NCBI GenBank assembly: GCA_030295235.1
Contig: AP026134.1
Span: forward strand, 372,001 to 436,000
Direction of reading: 5' to 3'
Source: Fistulifera solaris
Lineage: Eukaryota > Bacillariophyta > Bacillariophyceae > Naviculales > Stauroneidaceae
Length of the DNA stretch: 64,000 bases
This document shows, piece by piece, positions 1-10,503 of this stretch. A program made the translations under genes and the position numbers. The notes under the pieces were generated by a model, which was not told the origin of the DNA, made no database searches, and was given only the letters and a program-made list of their open reading frames with translations. Positions within the stretch are counted from its first letter, which is position 1. Every line of letters starts with the position of its first letter.

Positions 1-444
1 TTAGCCTTAATGAGCGTCAAAATAAATCCAGAATGTGTGCAGGTAAAGATGAGCTTTAATCAATGTTCGTTGTGAATAATATACAACACTCTGTTGGAAC
101 CTTTTGCCTCGACGCATTTTTGTGTTTGACTTCGAAGTCTTTTACACCTTGGCGGATGATGATGATCCGGATGGAAAAACATAATTACCGGTACGACTTT
201 GTCGAAATTTTGCTCATCGAAAAGATCCTGAGTACAGTATAGTACAGTGTGGGAACATATATTGGCATTAGCGAGGTGAAACGGCTCTAAATAAATAGCA
301 CAATAACATCCTCGCGCCATGACGAGGATTAGGATGAGGATGAGGACGACGAGGACGAGTTTTTATTTCTTGCGCATCATTGGATGGCCTGATCTTGCTT
401 TTCTTGTGAATAAATCGTATAACCTGCATAAACATCTCTTTAAA
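1..444. other. Non-coding stretch upstream of the first cysteine-rich gene
   Basis: No gene is supported here. An open frame runs into the downstream gene from 319, but its first 42 residues are an Arg/Met/Thr-rich low-complexity run from GAGGAC-type repeats, followed by a proper signal peptide that starts at 445. The stretch is therefore read as 5' untranslated or promoter sequence. Confidence 0.5.
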
Positions 445-1317
445 ATGAATCTGAACACACTGAAACTCCTTTTCGCCGCAACTATCGGGGCCAACGCTTC
501 TCTCGTCGATGTTATTGACTTCAAAAGCATTAACAGTCAGCTCCAGAACGAACAGAGAGACTTGCAAGGTATTTGCGACACCATTCTTCGAAATGTCCCC
601 ATTTTTAAAGGGTGCACCTGTGAACTGCAGTTCTTACAAAACACCGCCACAATCAGTTGTGACGATAAATGCCAGGGCTGCTCACGAACCGAAGACGTTT
701 GTGTGGTGGGCTCGTTCGACGCGACGATCGCAGTGACTACTCTCGAAGTGCAAAGAGTTGCCTTCCGGGTTGAACACAGCGGAGATGATAGTAGTCAGCG
801 CACGTTGCGGCTTGAAATAGTTGAAGGAGCAAACCCTGGTTGCAGCACATTCATCAATAATGTGAAATGCTCGTCCTGTACCTTGAGCACCACCAACATT
901 GATCTCAGTGCCAACTGCATTGATGCCGTCCATGACTGCCGTAACATTGGTTTTGGCCGCGTGGATGGATGCGACTTGACTGCTTTGCGAGCTCTTCCTT
1001 CAGAAAATCCATTCAGCGTTTTGACGAGCGATGTCCTCTTTCCTCTAGAGACTTGTCTAGCTCAGGATGGCGCGCCAGCTCCAGCACCAGTTCGAGCACC
1101 CGTTCCAGCTCCGGTTCGAGTCCCCGTGCCCGTTCCTGCCCCTGTTCGACCACCCGTTCCAGCTCCGGTTCGTGTTCCGGCACCTACTCCCACATTATCG
1201 GGAATTCCGCCAAAGAAAACTCCGCCAACTAACAAGGAAAAAGATCAATTGAAGCTTTTCAATTTTGATGCCGATAGAGGTGGCCTGAAGCGCAAGCTCA
1301 AGAGCGCTCGGGGCTAA
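445..1317 (+). CDS. Secreted 14-cysteine protein, copy A, with Pro-rich hinge and basic tail
   Basis: I do not recognise the family. The ATG at 445 begins a signal peptide (MNLNTLKLLFAATIGANAS), so the protein (290 aa) should enter the secretory pathway. The mature part has 14 cysteines including GCTC, C-x12-C-x3-C-x2-C-x6-C and C-x8-C-x2-C. All of these recur in the copies at 2666 and 5112. Next comes a hinge of PAPVRAPVP-type repeats (about 1075-1190). A conserved C-terminal block follows, starting IPPKK and ending in the Lys/Arg-rich GGLKRKLKSARG. The even cysteine number and spacing suggest up to seven disulfides. The Pro-rich hinge plus basic tail would suit a cell-wall, mucilage or extracellular-matrix protein, but that is inference. 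The gene is a single intact exon. A longer in-frame start at 319 is less likely because it would bury the signal peptide. Confidence 0.8.
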   Translation: MNLNTLKLLFAATIGANASLVDVIDFKSINSQLQNEQRDLQGICDTILRNVPIFKGCTCELQFLQNTATISCDDKCQGCSRTEDVCVVGSFDATIAVTTLEVQRVAFRVEHSGDDSSQRTLRLEIVEGANPGCSTFINNVKCSSCTLSTTNIDLSANCIDAVHDCRNIGFGRVDGCDLTALRALPSENPFSVLTSDVLFPLETCLAQDGAPAPAPVRAPVPAPVRVPVPVPAPVRPPVPAPVRVPAPTPTLSGIPPKKTPPTNKEKDQLKLFNFDADRGGLKRKLKSARG

Positions 1318-2665
1318 TCTAATAGATACAGCTTTCCAAGGGGAAGGTTCAATGGCCGATCATCATATTTTTGTATGCGATTATAGCATAAAGCGGTATT
1401 AACAGTATTATTTAGTGTTCCTTGTGACGGAATCCACTTTCAAACTCTCTAAGGAAAGCAGCATAACACTGACTTGATTTTGAAACTAAACTTATCAAAT
1501 GCTTTATGCTAAAACGCGTTCAAGGTTTTTTCTTCCATGCTTCATCAAAGACCGATGCAAATTTAACATTTTAAGCGAAATATAAGCATTTATCATTTTT
1601 GTGTTATCGCTATTTTTATGGAGCAAAGCGCATTACCTGGTAGTGGTAGGTGTCCATCACCATCACCCATCATGATCGAGTTTAAGTGTACAAGGACGAC
1701 TTCGAATCAAAATTATGTCAATCCCGGACAATCTCTCACAAATCCTTTGTAGAAAGATATTCTGGTTTTAAACTTTATTGTATTCCAATAAGAATAAGAA
1801 AAGGGGCGTGTCATCTGCTTCCATTCTTGTTGTCGCTGTGGATGACTTAAATGCAACACAACGCATTACTTGTAGATGTCCAGTATGATTTGACTCCGGG
1901 GTGTTTTTGTTAATGTGAATTGTTTCAGTCCCGGATATTATTCACGAGTGTAAATTAATTACGGGGTACTCCGTATTATTTATCTCTAACCGCATCGCTA
2001 AAGCAAAAACACCGATCCATTTTCATTGCATTTATTAATCGCTCGACGTGTTAAGTCATGAACAATATGCACAGGGAGACGTATTGCGTTTTGAATTATT
2101 GCGCGGTTGAGAATTGTCACTCCGGAACTCTTTAATTGAAAGACGCCGACCGAGGACCCTCGTCCGTAAAGGATAGTCTAGTTAGCTACCTGGTAGGGCT
2201 AGTGGCTAGAGTGAACAAGAATACATTGTACCTGTTACCAGATATCATGGGGGCTATCGAAATGATTTTCCCACGCGTCGCCTCCCTCTTCATAAGAACA
2301 AAAAAAGCAAGATCAAAAGTCGACGATGATAGAATTTTCTTTTGGCTTGTTACTAGTACACTCCGTTCTACTGTAATTAATGAGTCCGATCGTTTCAGCA
2401 AGCCACGAACCAACAACTGCGAGAGCTATGAGAAAAATAGCCCAGCATTACAGTTAGAAGGAAGCCATTTACTTAGATGATTCCAAAACCGTATGTTAGA
2501 CCAACGGACACATGCATGCGGCCCCGTGTCCATTATCATTTGACCTATTTACCAGAATCAACCGACCGAGATGTCGAAGAATGTCAATAACCATCGATCA
2601 CATAAATCCATCGTCTTTGGTCTTTTTTAAAAATAAATCTATCCATTACGTTCTGCTTCGTCGCA
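1318..2665. other. Intergenic stretch, no gene supported
   Basis: AT-rich spacer between copies A and B of the cysteine-rich family. An open frame at 2136-2480 starts with TTG, resembles nothing and has no signal peptide, so it is not called. A reverse-strand copy of the dispersed 10-mer CGGGACTGAA lies at 1924-1933. Confidence 0.5.
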
Positions 2666-3468
2666 ATGAGGTCTTACTTTATTTTAATTTTCTTCTCAAC
2701 TGCAGCACGAGCTGTTCCCTTGATTGATCTATCGCAAGTCGATGATCTCCGAAGGGATCTCGTTGATTCCGACCGCGAGTTGCAATTCGATGGAGTCTGC
2801 ACCGAATTGTTGAGCGTATTTCCCTTGACGGATGCCGATGTAACATAAATGCCCTGCAGAACAACGTTCAAGTTGTTTGCTCGAATTATTGCAACATTTG
2901 CTCTTCAACTGAAGACCTGTGTGTTGCATATTCGTATACGGTTCAGTTCTCTCTGGCGCCCCCTTTGCAACCGCAACGAGCGGTTATCCGTGAAGTCCAA
3001 ACGGGCCAAGACAGTAGCAAGAGTACGCTGGTGATCGAAACCCGATACAACTCAAACCAAGTGCTGCTTTCTTGCTCCACATCAATCAACAATCAGCAAT
3101 GTTCTTCGTGTGTCATTAATAATTCATGCGGTGATGCCATTCATGACTGCCGAAATGTTGGACTCCCCGCTGTTGTCGACGCGTGCAACAAAAACCAGCT
3201 TTCTGCACTGCCTTCGACCAACCCGTTTTCCACGCTCGCGAACGATGAGCTCAAATTCGATCAATGCTCGGCGCCTCAGAATCCTGCACCAGTTCGAGCA
3301 CCCGTTCCTGCACCGGTTCGCGCTCCTGTTCCAACTCCAACATCCTCTGGAATCCCGCCGAAGAAAACCATCCCGACAAACAAGGAGAAAGATCAACTGA
3401 AGCTTTCGAATTTTGATGCCGATAGAGGGGGTCTTACGCGCAAACTGAAGAGCATCAGGGGGAAATAA
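2666..3468 (+). CDS. Secreted 14-cysteine protein, copy B, with one frame break
   Basis: Closest relative of the gene at 445. The ATG at 2666 starts a signal peptide (MRSYFILIFFSTAARA). The frame then breaks once near 2819-2826, in TTTCCCTT. The 5' frame ends ...CTELLSVFP, and the next frame opens exactly at the family motif DGCRC and continues to the stop at 3468. One added base gives 267 aa with all 14 family cysteines, a short PAPVRAPVP hinge (about 3285-3345) and a tail nearly identical to copy A (IPPKKTIPTNKEKDQLKL, then GGLTRKLKSIRGK). A 44-nt GT-AG intron (2816-2859) would also keep frame, but it would delete the GCRC motif and is unusually short. A consensus error or a real one-base deletion is more likely. 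Confidence 0.72.
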
Positions 3469-3585
3469 GTTCCTTTCAATGCTAATTATGCACCAACTGA
3501 TCAAAGTCGGGCGGAATCGATGCCTTAATATGATACATTACTGTACGCTTATGAATAACTATTGCGTTCAAATATTTTCATCACT

Positions 3586-4691
3586 TTATTTACTTTCTAA
3601 AACCATATCAGCGTGATGTCTAGACGTCTCGTGTATCCAAGCAGAGTTTAGGACTGAATAGTAGGCCAACGAGGATACGGATATGAGCTATGGCTAGTTT
3701 CGTCCGAGAATAACAAAATATCTTCGAACACTACTTACCGTCATTACTGTCAGCTTTTCTTTCAGCTCCAATTCTACCTTCTCCCCATAGAATCATTTTC
3801 TCTTCTGTCCAAGTTTTCAAGTGCCTATTGATAAGTCTCTCTCGTTGCTCTTCAAGAGTTGTGCAGGAGATATACCTGACCGATAGAATGCACATAAGGA
3901 TTGTGTAATGAACTGCATTGACAGAGAAGATCGAGGACTTACCATGTTTCATCGAAGATTCCCTTGAGCGGAGCCCAGGCTGGATCATCCCACGCCAACA
4001 GATAATTTCCCTCTAGCAACACGATCGTGTGGGTTAGTTCTAAAGAGACACCGTCGGGTATTGGATCACTCACGCTGCGATCGTAAATTGGTAAATTAGC
4101 AGTGCCCTTTTCCCGAGCTTCTTGGAAGGCTGCTATACATGCCTGGGCGTTAAAAGTCCACGGGGCACCTCGGCGCTTCAAAAGCTCTTCGTAAGTGTAT
4201 ACGGCTCCTTCTGTTTCAGCCATCTTTTTCAACTCGGCTCTACTGTAGTGAAACCCATCCATAGGAATGGCAACCGCCATTCCCTCTTTTAACCGCACAT
4301 TAATTCGCTTCGCAACCTCATACGCCAAGGTCGACTTGCCCGAGCCGGGCCCTCCCGCAATCGCTATAAATAGTTGTCCATTTCGCAGATTATCCTTATT
4401 AACATCGTAGAGATGAATGACCCGCTTCGCCAAATCTTTGTAAAGTGCTGTAGCAGTAACGTATTCTGTCTCGAGGTCCTCGGGTAAGCTGAACGACATG
4501 GTGCGTTCGTGTTTCTGTTCATCATGTTGGGTCTGAGGCTCGAAATGAAAATGCTCGTTTCGGTCTTCAAATATACTCTCCACTTTATCTTCGCGAGTCA
4601 TATCCTCCATCTCCATGTCTTCCAAAGACGACGCTCGCCGTCGCATGGAAGAACGAGGGTTCGACTCGACATGGTCCTCTTTGGTAAGCAT
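3586..4691 (-). CDS. Uridine kinase-like P-loop kinase (YFH7/PRK-UDK type)
   Basis: P-loop small-molecule kinase of the uridine kinase / phosphoribulokinase superfamily, closest in pattern to the YFH7 group; the true substrate is unknown. Three exons: 4691-3943, 3875-3739 and 3653-3586, joined by GT-AG introns of 67 and 85 nt, give 317 aa in perfect frame. Visible motifs are the Walker A loop GGPGSGKSTLAYEVA, the substrate-site block PMDGFHYSRAEL, YDRSVSDPIPDGV, the strand LLEGNYLL and the lid region EGRIGAERKADSNDVLN. The last exon was found by continuing the family pattern past the splice site and ends HADMVLESK. The first ~75 residues are acidic and low-complexity, so an internal start is possible (for example MSFSLPEDL). 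The gene lies between copies B and C of the cysteine-rich family on the opposite strand and converges on copy B with a 117-bp gap. The frame is intact. Confidence 0.88.
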
Positions 4692-5111
4692 CTTTGTGGC
4701 GGCTACTAATACTGAAGAAGCAAATGGCTACGATAAATTTGAAGCACTCTTGCGAATGAGAATTTGTAATCCAGTGGAACGAGTGAGCCGCATTCTTCCC
4801 GATTCCCAATAAAGCGTGTGTTGGTGGCAAAAAATGGCAAAAGAACTTCGATCGATTTTCCAAGGAAATCATCGGTGTCGCCTTGATGTCAAATTCTCCA
4901 TCTGTTTTTGTGTTTAAGGTACCCTCTACCCCCTACATAATGTGACTGTGCTGCACAAACTCTATCACGTTTTATAGATAACAATGGATTCGCTAAGAAT
5001 TGGCAATTGGCACTCACGGTTCTCGGATTCCATCAAACCATTTTTAAAAGACACAACAGCACAACATGCTCGTGTCATCCGTTGACAGCGATAAAACAAT
5101 AACAATAGCAA
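4692..5111. promoter_or_regulatory. Divergent spacer between kinase and cysteine-rich copy C
   Basis: This 420-bp spacer separates two genes transcribed away from each other, so it must hold both start regions. I see no recognisable coding frame and no defined promoter motif. Confidence 0.4.
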
Positions 5112-5885
5112 ATGAACCCATCGCTCCTTTCTCTAGCATTGCTATTATTTCAGCGTACTCACGCTGACCTGTTGGAGAAGGAAGACGTTTTTAATGATCA
5201 CAACCCGCCAGCCCCCTTCGATCAAAGAGACCTTCAAAATGCCAACGCCTGCAATCAAATTCTTCGGGAGTTACCAGATGGGTGTACATGTGCGTCTTCG
5301 AGTGCGGCGGGAACTTTTCTGGCTACTTGTAGCCGGTTTTGTCAACGGTGCATGTCGCCCCAACAAATTTGCGTGACGTATTCTTTGAAATTTGAATACC
5401 GACGAAATAATGCGAACCTCCAATACATCCCAAGATCCATTGAATACCAGGCCTCCTACACAGGACGTGACAGTGCCAAGGTCGGATTCTCGTACAAGAC
5501 AAACTATGATACGTCCTTTAACGCGCAAACCTGTACGTCCTCCATTGATGGTAAAAACTGCATTTGTGAAGTGGACCAAAGTGCCTCGTGTGTGGGAGAG
5601 TTGCGGCACAATTGTGCGCGAGCGGGTGTAACATCGGGTGTCTTTGAAGCTTGTCGTCGGGGATCACCTTCACAGCTGGCCTTGAACAGTCCCTTTCTGG
5701 CTTTCACACGGGCCGAGCTTCGCATCGAAACTTGTGGACTCGATATCATTCCCGACCCGCGGACGGTGATCCCTCCAAAGAAGAGTTTACCCGACCGAAA
5801 CAAAGATTTGCTCAAACTTTCTATTCCAGCGGATGGGCTGCGTGGTAGTTTAACCAGAAAGATGCGTGTTCGTGGATCACGATGA
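5112..5885 (+). CDS. Secreted 14-cysteine protein, copy C, lacking the Pro-rich hinge
   Basis: Third and most diverged member of the family, 257 aa, one intact exon. The ATG at 5112 begins a signal peptide (MNPSLLSLALLLFQRTHA). All 14 cysteines align with copies A and B: DGCTC, then C-x12-C-x3-C-x2-C-x6-C with identical spacing, then C-x8-C-x1-C and the later C-x7-C pair. The PAPVR hinge is absent; a short IPDPRTVIPPKK links directly to the basic tail (KLSIPADGLRGSLTRKMR). Keeping the cysteines and tail while losing the hinge suggests these two parts carry the function and the hinge is a variable spacer. The function is unknown; an extracellular or wall role is inferred only from the signal peptide and disulfide-rich build. 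Confidence 0.82.
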   Translation: MNPSLLSLALLLFQRTHADLLEKEDVFNDHNPPAPFDQRDLQNANACNQILRELPDGCTCASSSAAGTFLATCSRFCQRCMSPQQICVTYSLKFEYRRNNANLQYIPRSIEYQASYTGRDSAKVGFSYKTNYDTSFNAQTCTSSIDGKNCICEVDQSASCVGELRHNCARAGVTSGVFEACRRGSPSQLALNSPFLAFTRAELRIETCGLDIIPDPRTVIPPKKSLPDRNKDLLKLSIPADGLRGSLTRKMRVRGSR

Positions 5886-6293
5886 TGCGCTTATGATTGT
5901 GTTTCAATTCTGCCGCGATATTAGCATTAAATTCACGCTTTACGTTAAGCTTCTTCATGTTCTTGTCAATGCTGCCTTTCATCTGAATTTCCAATACATT
6001 AAACAATCAATGTAGCCTATAGCTAACAGGAAGATAGACAAGAAGGAAATAATACTCCGCGATAAAGCTAGAGGGCTCCCATCGAGGCATTAACCCTACT
6101 GTAGCTCACATAAGATACTGCTGCGTTTTCGCGCCATTATTTATTTTGCGCCAAGTTGCCGATACGACACGGCATTTTTTGCAACACGAGAACGACACAA
6201 GAAAAAAGTTTGTTTGCCTGAAGGCGCTGAGAACGAGCAACAAAAAAAGAGCGCACGAAATCCCGTGTCATTTCCTTTAAATACTATAATACC
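5886..6293. other. Spacer upstream of SMC3
   Basis: No gene supported. It holds the 3' end of copy C and the 5' region of SMC3. Confidence 0.5.
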
Positions 6294-9200
6294 ATGCACA
6301 TCAAACATATTACAATATCCAACTTTCGATCTTTTCGTGATCAAACGCAGATTGAAGCTTTCTCTCCGGCGCTCAACTCGGGTAGGTGTGACACTCGACA
6401 GAGTCGTCTTTGGTGGTAGCGCCGCATGTCTCTCACGATGATTTATTTCTCTTACGTTGCTTTATGTGATGCTTCACTTCAAAGTCATTGGACGAAATGG
6501 AAGTGGAAAAAGTAACCTTTTCGATGCGGTGCAGTTTTGTTTATTAGCTCCGCGATTCGCCAACTTGCGACAGGTACGAAAATTATTCTTCCTATATAGA
6601 GCAATGCTGACATTCAAATGTTCTAACAGTCACTTGTATTTTCAGGAAGAACGACAAGCTTTGTTGCATGAGGGATCTGGATCAGCTGCGGTCAACGCGT
6701 ATGTTGAAATTGTGTTTGACAACTCGGATCATCGCTTCAATTTAGAGCAATCCGACGAGGTTGTCTTGCGACGAACGATTGGTGTGCACAAGGACGAGTT
6801 CTTTTGCAAAGCAAACGCACCACCAAGAGCGAAATTCAAAGCCTTTTAGAGAGTGCTGGATTTTCGAAATCGAATCCGTACTTCATCGTCCAGCAAGGAA
6901 AGATTCAGGACTTGTGTACCATGTCTGACGCGGATCGTTTGAAGTGGCTGCAAGAAGTTGCCGGTACCGTCTTGTACGATGAGAAGAAGCAGGAGTCAAC
7001 GCGCAAAATGGCAGAGAATGCTAGCAGTCGGGAGAAAATTGACGATATGCTCCAGGACATGGACGCCAAGCTCAAAGAACTCGAAAGCGAACGTGACGAG
7101 TTGACGCAATACACGGAACTCGATAAGCGCCGTCGAGCCGTGGAGTATTCCTTGTACGATGCCGAACACCGAAAGGCGATCCAATGGTTCCAGGCACTTG
7201 AGGACGAGCGAGCGAATCACTTTGAACATCTCAGAGATTTGCACGAGAAAGCAAAATCGACGCACGATGCCATCCGCAATGCCGAAGCCACCCTCAAGGC
7301 CGTGTCACATCAAGCAAAACGCAATCGAAACAACTTGCAAGTGATTATTCAAGATTACAAAGAGGCCTCTGTACAGTCGACGCAACTACAAGGACAAGTA
7401 CGCGAGTATCAAGAATCTCTCTCCTCGACCACGGAGCAGCTGGAGAAGAACAAGAAGGAGTTGGTCCATATTGAAGCGGAAATGACGCGTGTGCGTGCCG
7501 AACTGAAGGAGAAACAGGCAATCTTTGACCAAGCTTCCGAAAAGCTCATGATATTGAAAGATCGCCGGGAGCAAGCGGGTATTGAAGTGGAAGCTCTGTA
7601 TGCAAAGCAAGGTCGTGGGCGACAATATGAAACCAAAGAAGAGCGTGATTCATTCTTGAAGAGCACACTCTCTGATCTCGAAACAGCCCGTGCCGAGAAG
7701 CAAGCTGAGTTGGAGCAAAGTCGTGACACATTAGCAAACCTTCGACGCACTTTGGAGCAAGAGACTCAGCAGATTAATCAGCTCAAGAGAGAAGTTCAGA
7801 CCGGTTCCGCCAATCTCCAACAAGTGACCAAATCTATCGAGGAGAAGAAAAGTCAAAGGCTGAAGGCACACGACGCTCGCAAAGAAGAATACCGAAAGCT
7901 TGAAGAGTTGCATGATGTGGTCAGAGAAGCACGGGAAAAGCACAAGCAAGCAGTCTTTGACACCCGGAAAACCATGCCGAAAGCGACTGCTTTGGGAATT
8001 GAAGCCCTCAGCAGCATTGTCGAGCAGGAGGGCTTGGTACAAGGAAAGCACTATTTTGGCTCGCTCATGTCGAATTTCACTCTCCGGCACCCCAAGTACA
8101 AAACCGCTGTTGAAATCGCTGCTGGCAACAGTTTGTTCCACGTGATCGTTGACACGGACGATACGGCAAGCCGGCTCATGAAACGACTAGAGAGTCAGAA
8201 ACTTGGCCGTGTGACATTCTTGCCTCTGAACAGGCTCCGAGTCGATGATCTTGTCAAGATTCCCGATGGAAATAGCGACATCCGGTCGATGCTTGACCTG
8301 TGCATTCAGTACGATGCGACTGTGAAAGTCGCGATGCAGCATGTGTTCGGTAAGAAGCTCCTGGCGCGCACTACCGACGTTGCAGCAGATTGGAGCAAGA
8401 AGCTTCAAGCAGATGCGATAACTCTCGATGGTGATTTATGCAGCCGAAAAGGTGCCTTGACTGGTGGATACGTCGACGCCAACAAGAGTCGCCTCAGTGC
8501 TTATCAAAATCAAGAAGAGTCGAAAACAGCATTGTTAGAGGCCGAGCGCTTATATCAAGAAAGTGAAGTAAATGCAAAACTTGCCGACCAAGCAGCAACA
8601 TCTGTCGTGCAAGAATTGCAAAAATTAGAGGCCAAACACGGAGAGTTGTTGCATATGCTTGATTCTAAAGAAAACAACCTTGAACGATTGCAAGCCCGAC
8701 TTGTTCAACGTCAAAAGCAGACGCATAGCGCTGAAACAACTCTCATTCCTGGAATTGAACGTTCTTTAGCGAAACTTGAAGCGGACATGAAACGCATCGA
8801 GGATGAAATGGGGACTGAATTGACTAAGTCCTTATCCATGTCTGAACGAGAACGCTTGAACGATCTCAAGCAGTTACAAACAGATCTTTTGAACGAAATC
8901 GAGGATCAGAATGAACGGGTCTTGCACGCCAGCACAGATCGACAGAAGCTGGAAAGCTTGTTGCATGATAACTTGATGCAACGTCACAAAGAGGTCAGCG
9001 AAAGCAGCGGAATCGACGACAATGATGGACCTGAATTCCTCTCCCCTCGGAAAAGCCGTGTCTTCTCGTCAACCGATATTCAAGAGCACCGTCTCGCTGA
9101 GAGTCGTCGCCAGTTGGAAGTTCAAACAAAAATTTTGGAAGACCTTGAAGCGCGCCTTACTGAGGCTCGAGCTTTAGACGAGAAATTTGGAGCAGAAATT

Positions 9201-10372
9201 TTGGTTGCAAAGAATGAATTAGAACAGCAGAAAAGCCAAGATGCGAAAAATGTTGAGGCCCTGAGTGCGGCTCAAGACAAATCGGAGCGTTTATTGAACA
9301 AGGTTAGTAATTTGGAGTCTATGACGACGCATCGTGTTACATCTTTTACTAACACTTTCACCGTTCTATCAGCGTTGCATGACCATCTCAAAGCGCGATA
9401 TGTATGCTCGTAAAATCCAGGAACTGGGATCGTTGCCGAAGAAGTCTGAACTCGACAAGGTCAGCGGAAAGTCTATCCAAGAACTGATGCGCATTTTGGA
9501 GGGTATCAACAAAGAGCTGAAGAAGTACTCGCACGTAAACAAGAAAGCATTTGATCAGTACGTCAACTTCAATGAACAACGCGATCAACTCCTGAAACGA
9601 AAAGAAGAACTTGACCAGGGTGCAGAAAAGGTAAAAGAACTAATCGAAAGCTTGGACCGTCAAAAGATGAGGCCATCAATCGAACGTTCCGAGGTGTCCG
9701 CAAGCACTTCAAACAAGTTTTCAAGCTGCTTGTTCCGGATGGTGCTGGTGAGCTCATCATGCGCACAGAAATGGATGAAGAGGTCTCTGAAAGCGACGAT
9801 GATTCGTCGGACGATGAAGAAAACGCCAAGAGTGTTGATAAAGCCAATCCAGATATTAGTCTCTATCGTGGAATTGGCATCAAGGTTCAATTTGCTAAAT
9901 ATGGGGAGAACTACATTATGTCGCAGCTATCGGGTGGACAAAAGCTCTTGTGGCGCTTGCGCTTATTTTCGCTATCCAGCGATGCGATCCTGCTCCTTTC
10001 TATTTGTTCGACGAACTTGACCAAGCCTTGGATTCTTCGTACCGTGCTTCTGTGGCCAACTTGATCAAGAACCAGGCAGTTGACGAGAAAAATCCTGCAC
10101 AGTTCATCGTAAGCACTTTCCGGCCAGAATTGGTCGCGGCAGCTAACGCTTGGTTTGGTATTAGTCACCAAAACAAGGTCAGTAATCTCCATTCCTTGAG
10201 TCGGACGGATTCTCTACACTTCATTGCCAACCTAATGGAAGAGGAAGCCGTAGGAGACGTAACTACTGTGAACACATCCAAGATATCGCGTGCAACCCGC
10301 GAGTCTCGCAAGCGCAAGTCGATTGAGAACGATCCCGAGGAAGAAGAGAATTATGATGACAACAACGATTAG
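6294..10372 (+). CDS. SMC3: Cohesin subunit SMC3 (ATPase)
   Basis: Core ATPase of cohesin, which holds sister chromatids together in the nucleus. Exons 6294-6381, 6485-6573, 6646-9302 and 9373-10372 are joined by GT-AG introns of 103, 72 and 70 nt. The N-terminus MHIKHITISNFRSF and Walker A loop GRNGSGKSN are typical. A long coiled coil follows, then the hinge (about 8020-8500, LNRLRVDDL and TGGYVDANKSRL), a return coiled coil, the signature QLSGGQK and the Walker B/D-loop segment PFYLFDELDQALD. Three one-base frame breaks lie at 6802-6805 (T4), 9662-9666 (A4G) and 9940-9943 (A4); each is flanked by strictly conserved sequence in the next frame. Restoring one base at each gives 1,278 aa, close to the usual ~1,200. 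An acidic insert (VSESDDDSSDDEE) precedes the signature. The acetylation site reads GVHKDEFF rather than the usual KKD. Confidence 0.95.
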
Positions 10373-10503
10373 GAATAGTTGGAGTTGATAATACCTGTTA
10401 CTAGTGATCAGTAAACGGTGAATAACGATTAATTTGCAAGACTCGCAATTTCAATACAATGTGCGTGCTACTACCTAATTAAATCTACCTCGTCCATGGC
10501 TAT

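Noticed and set aside
2136-2480. Possible small gene
   Set aside because: Starts with TTG, has no signal peptide or motif, and its composition is unlike neighbouring genes.
2816-2859. 44-nt intron in cysteine-rich copy B
   Set aside because: Frame-preserving, but it removes the conserved GCRC motif and is shorter than any other intron here (67 nt minimum).
6294-10372. SMC3 as a pseudogene
   Set aside because: All catalytic motifs and splice sites are intact, breaks sit in short runs, and SMC3 is essential and usually single copy.
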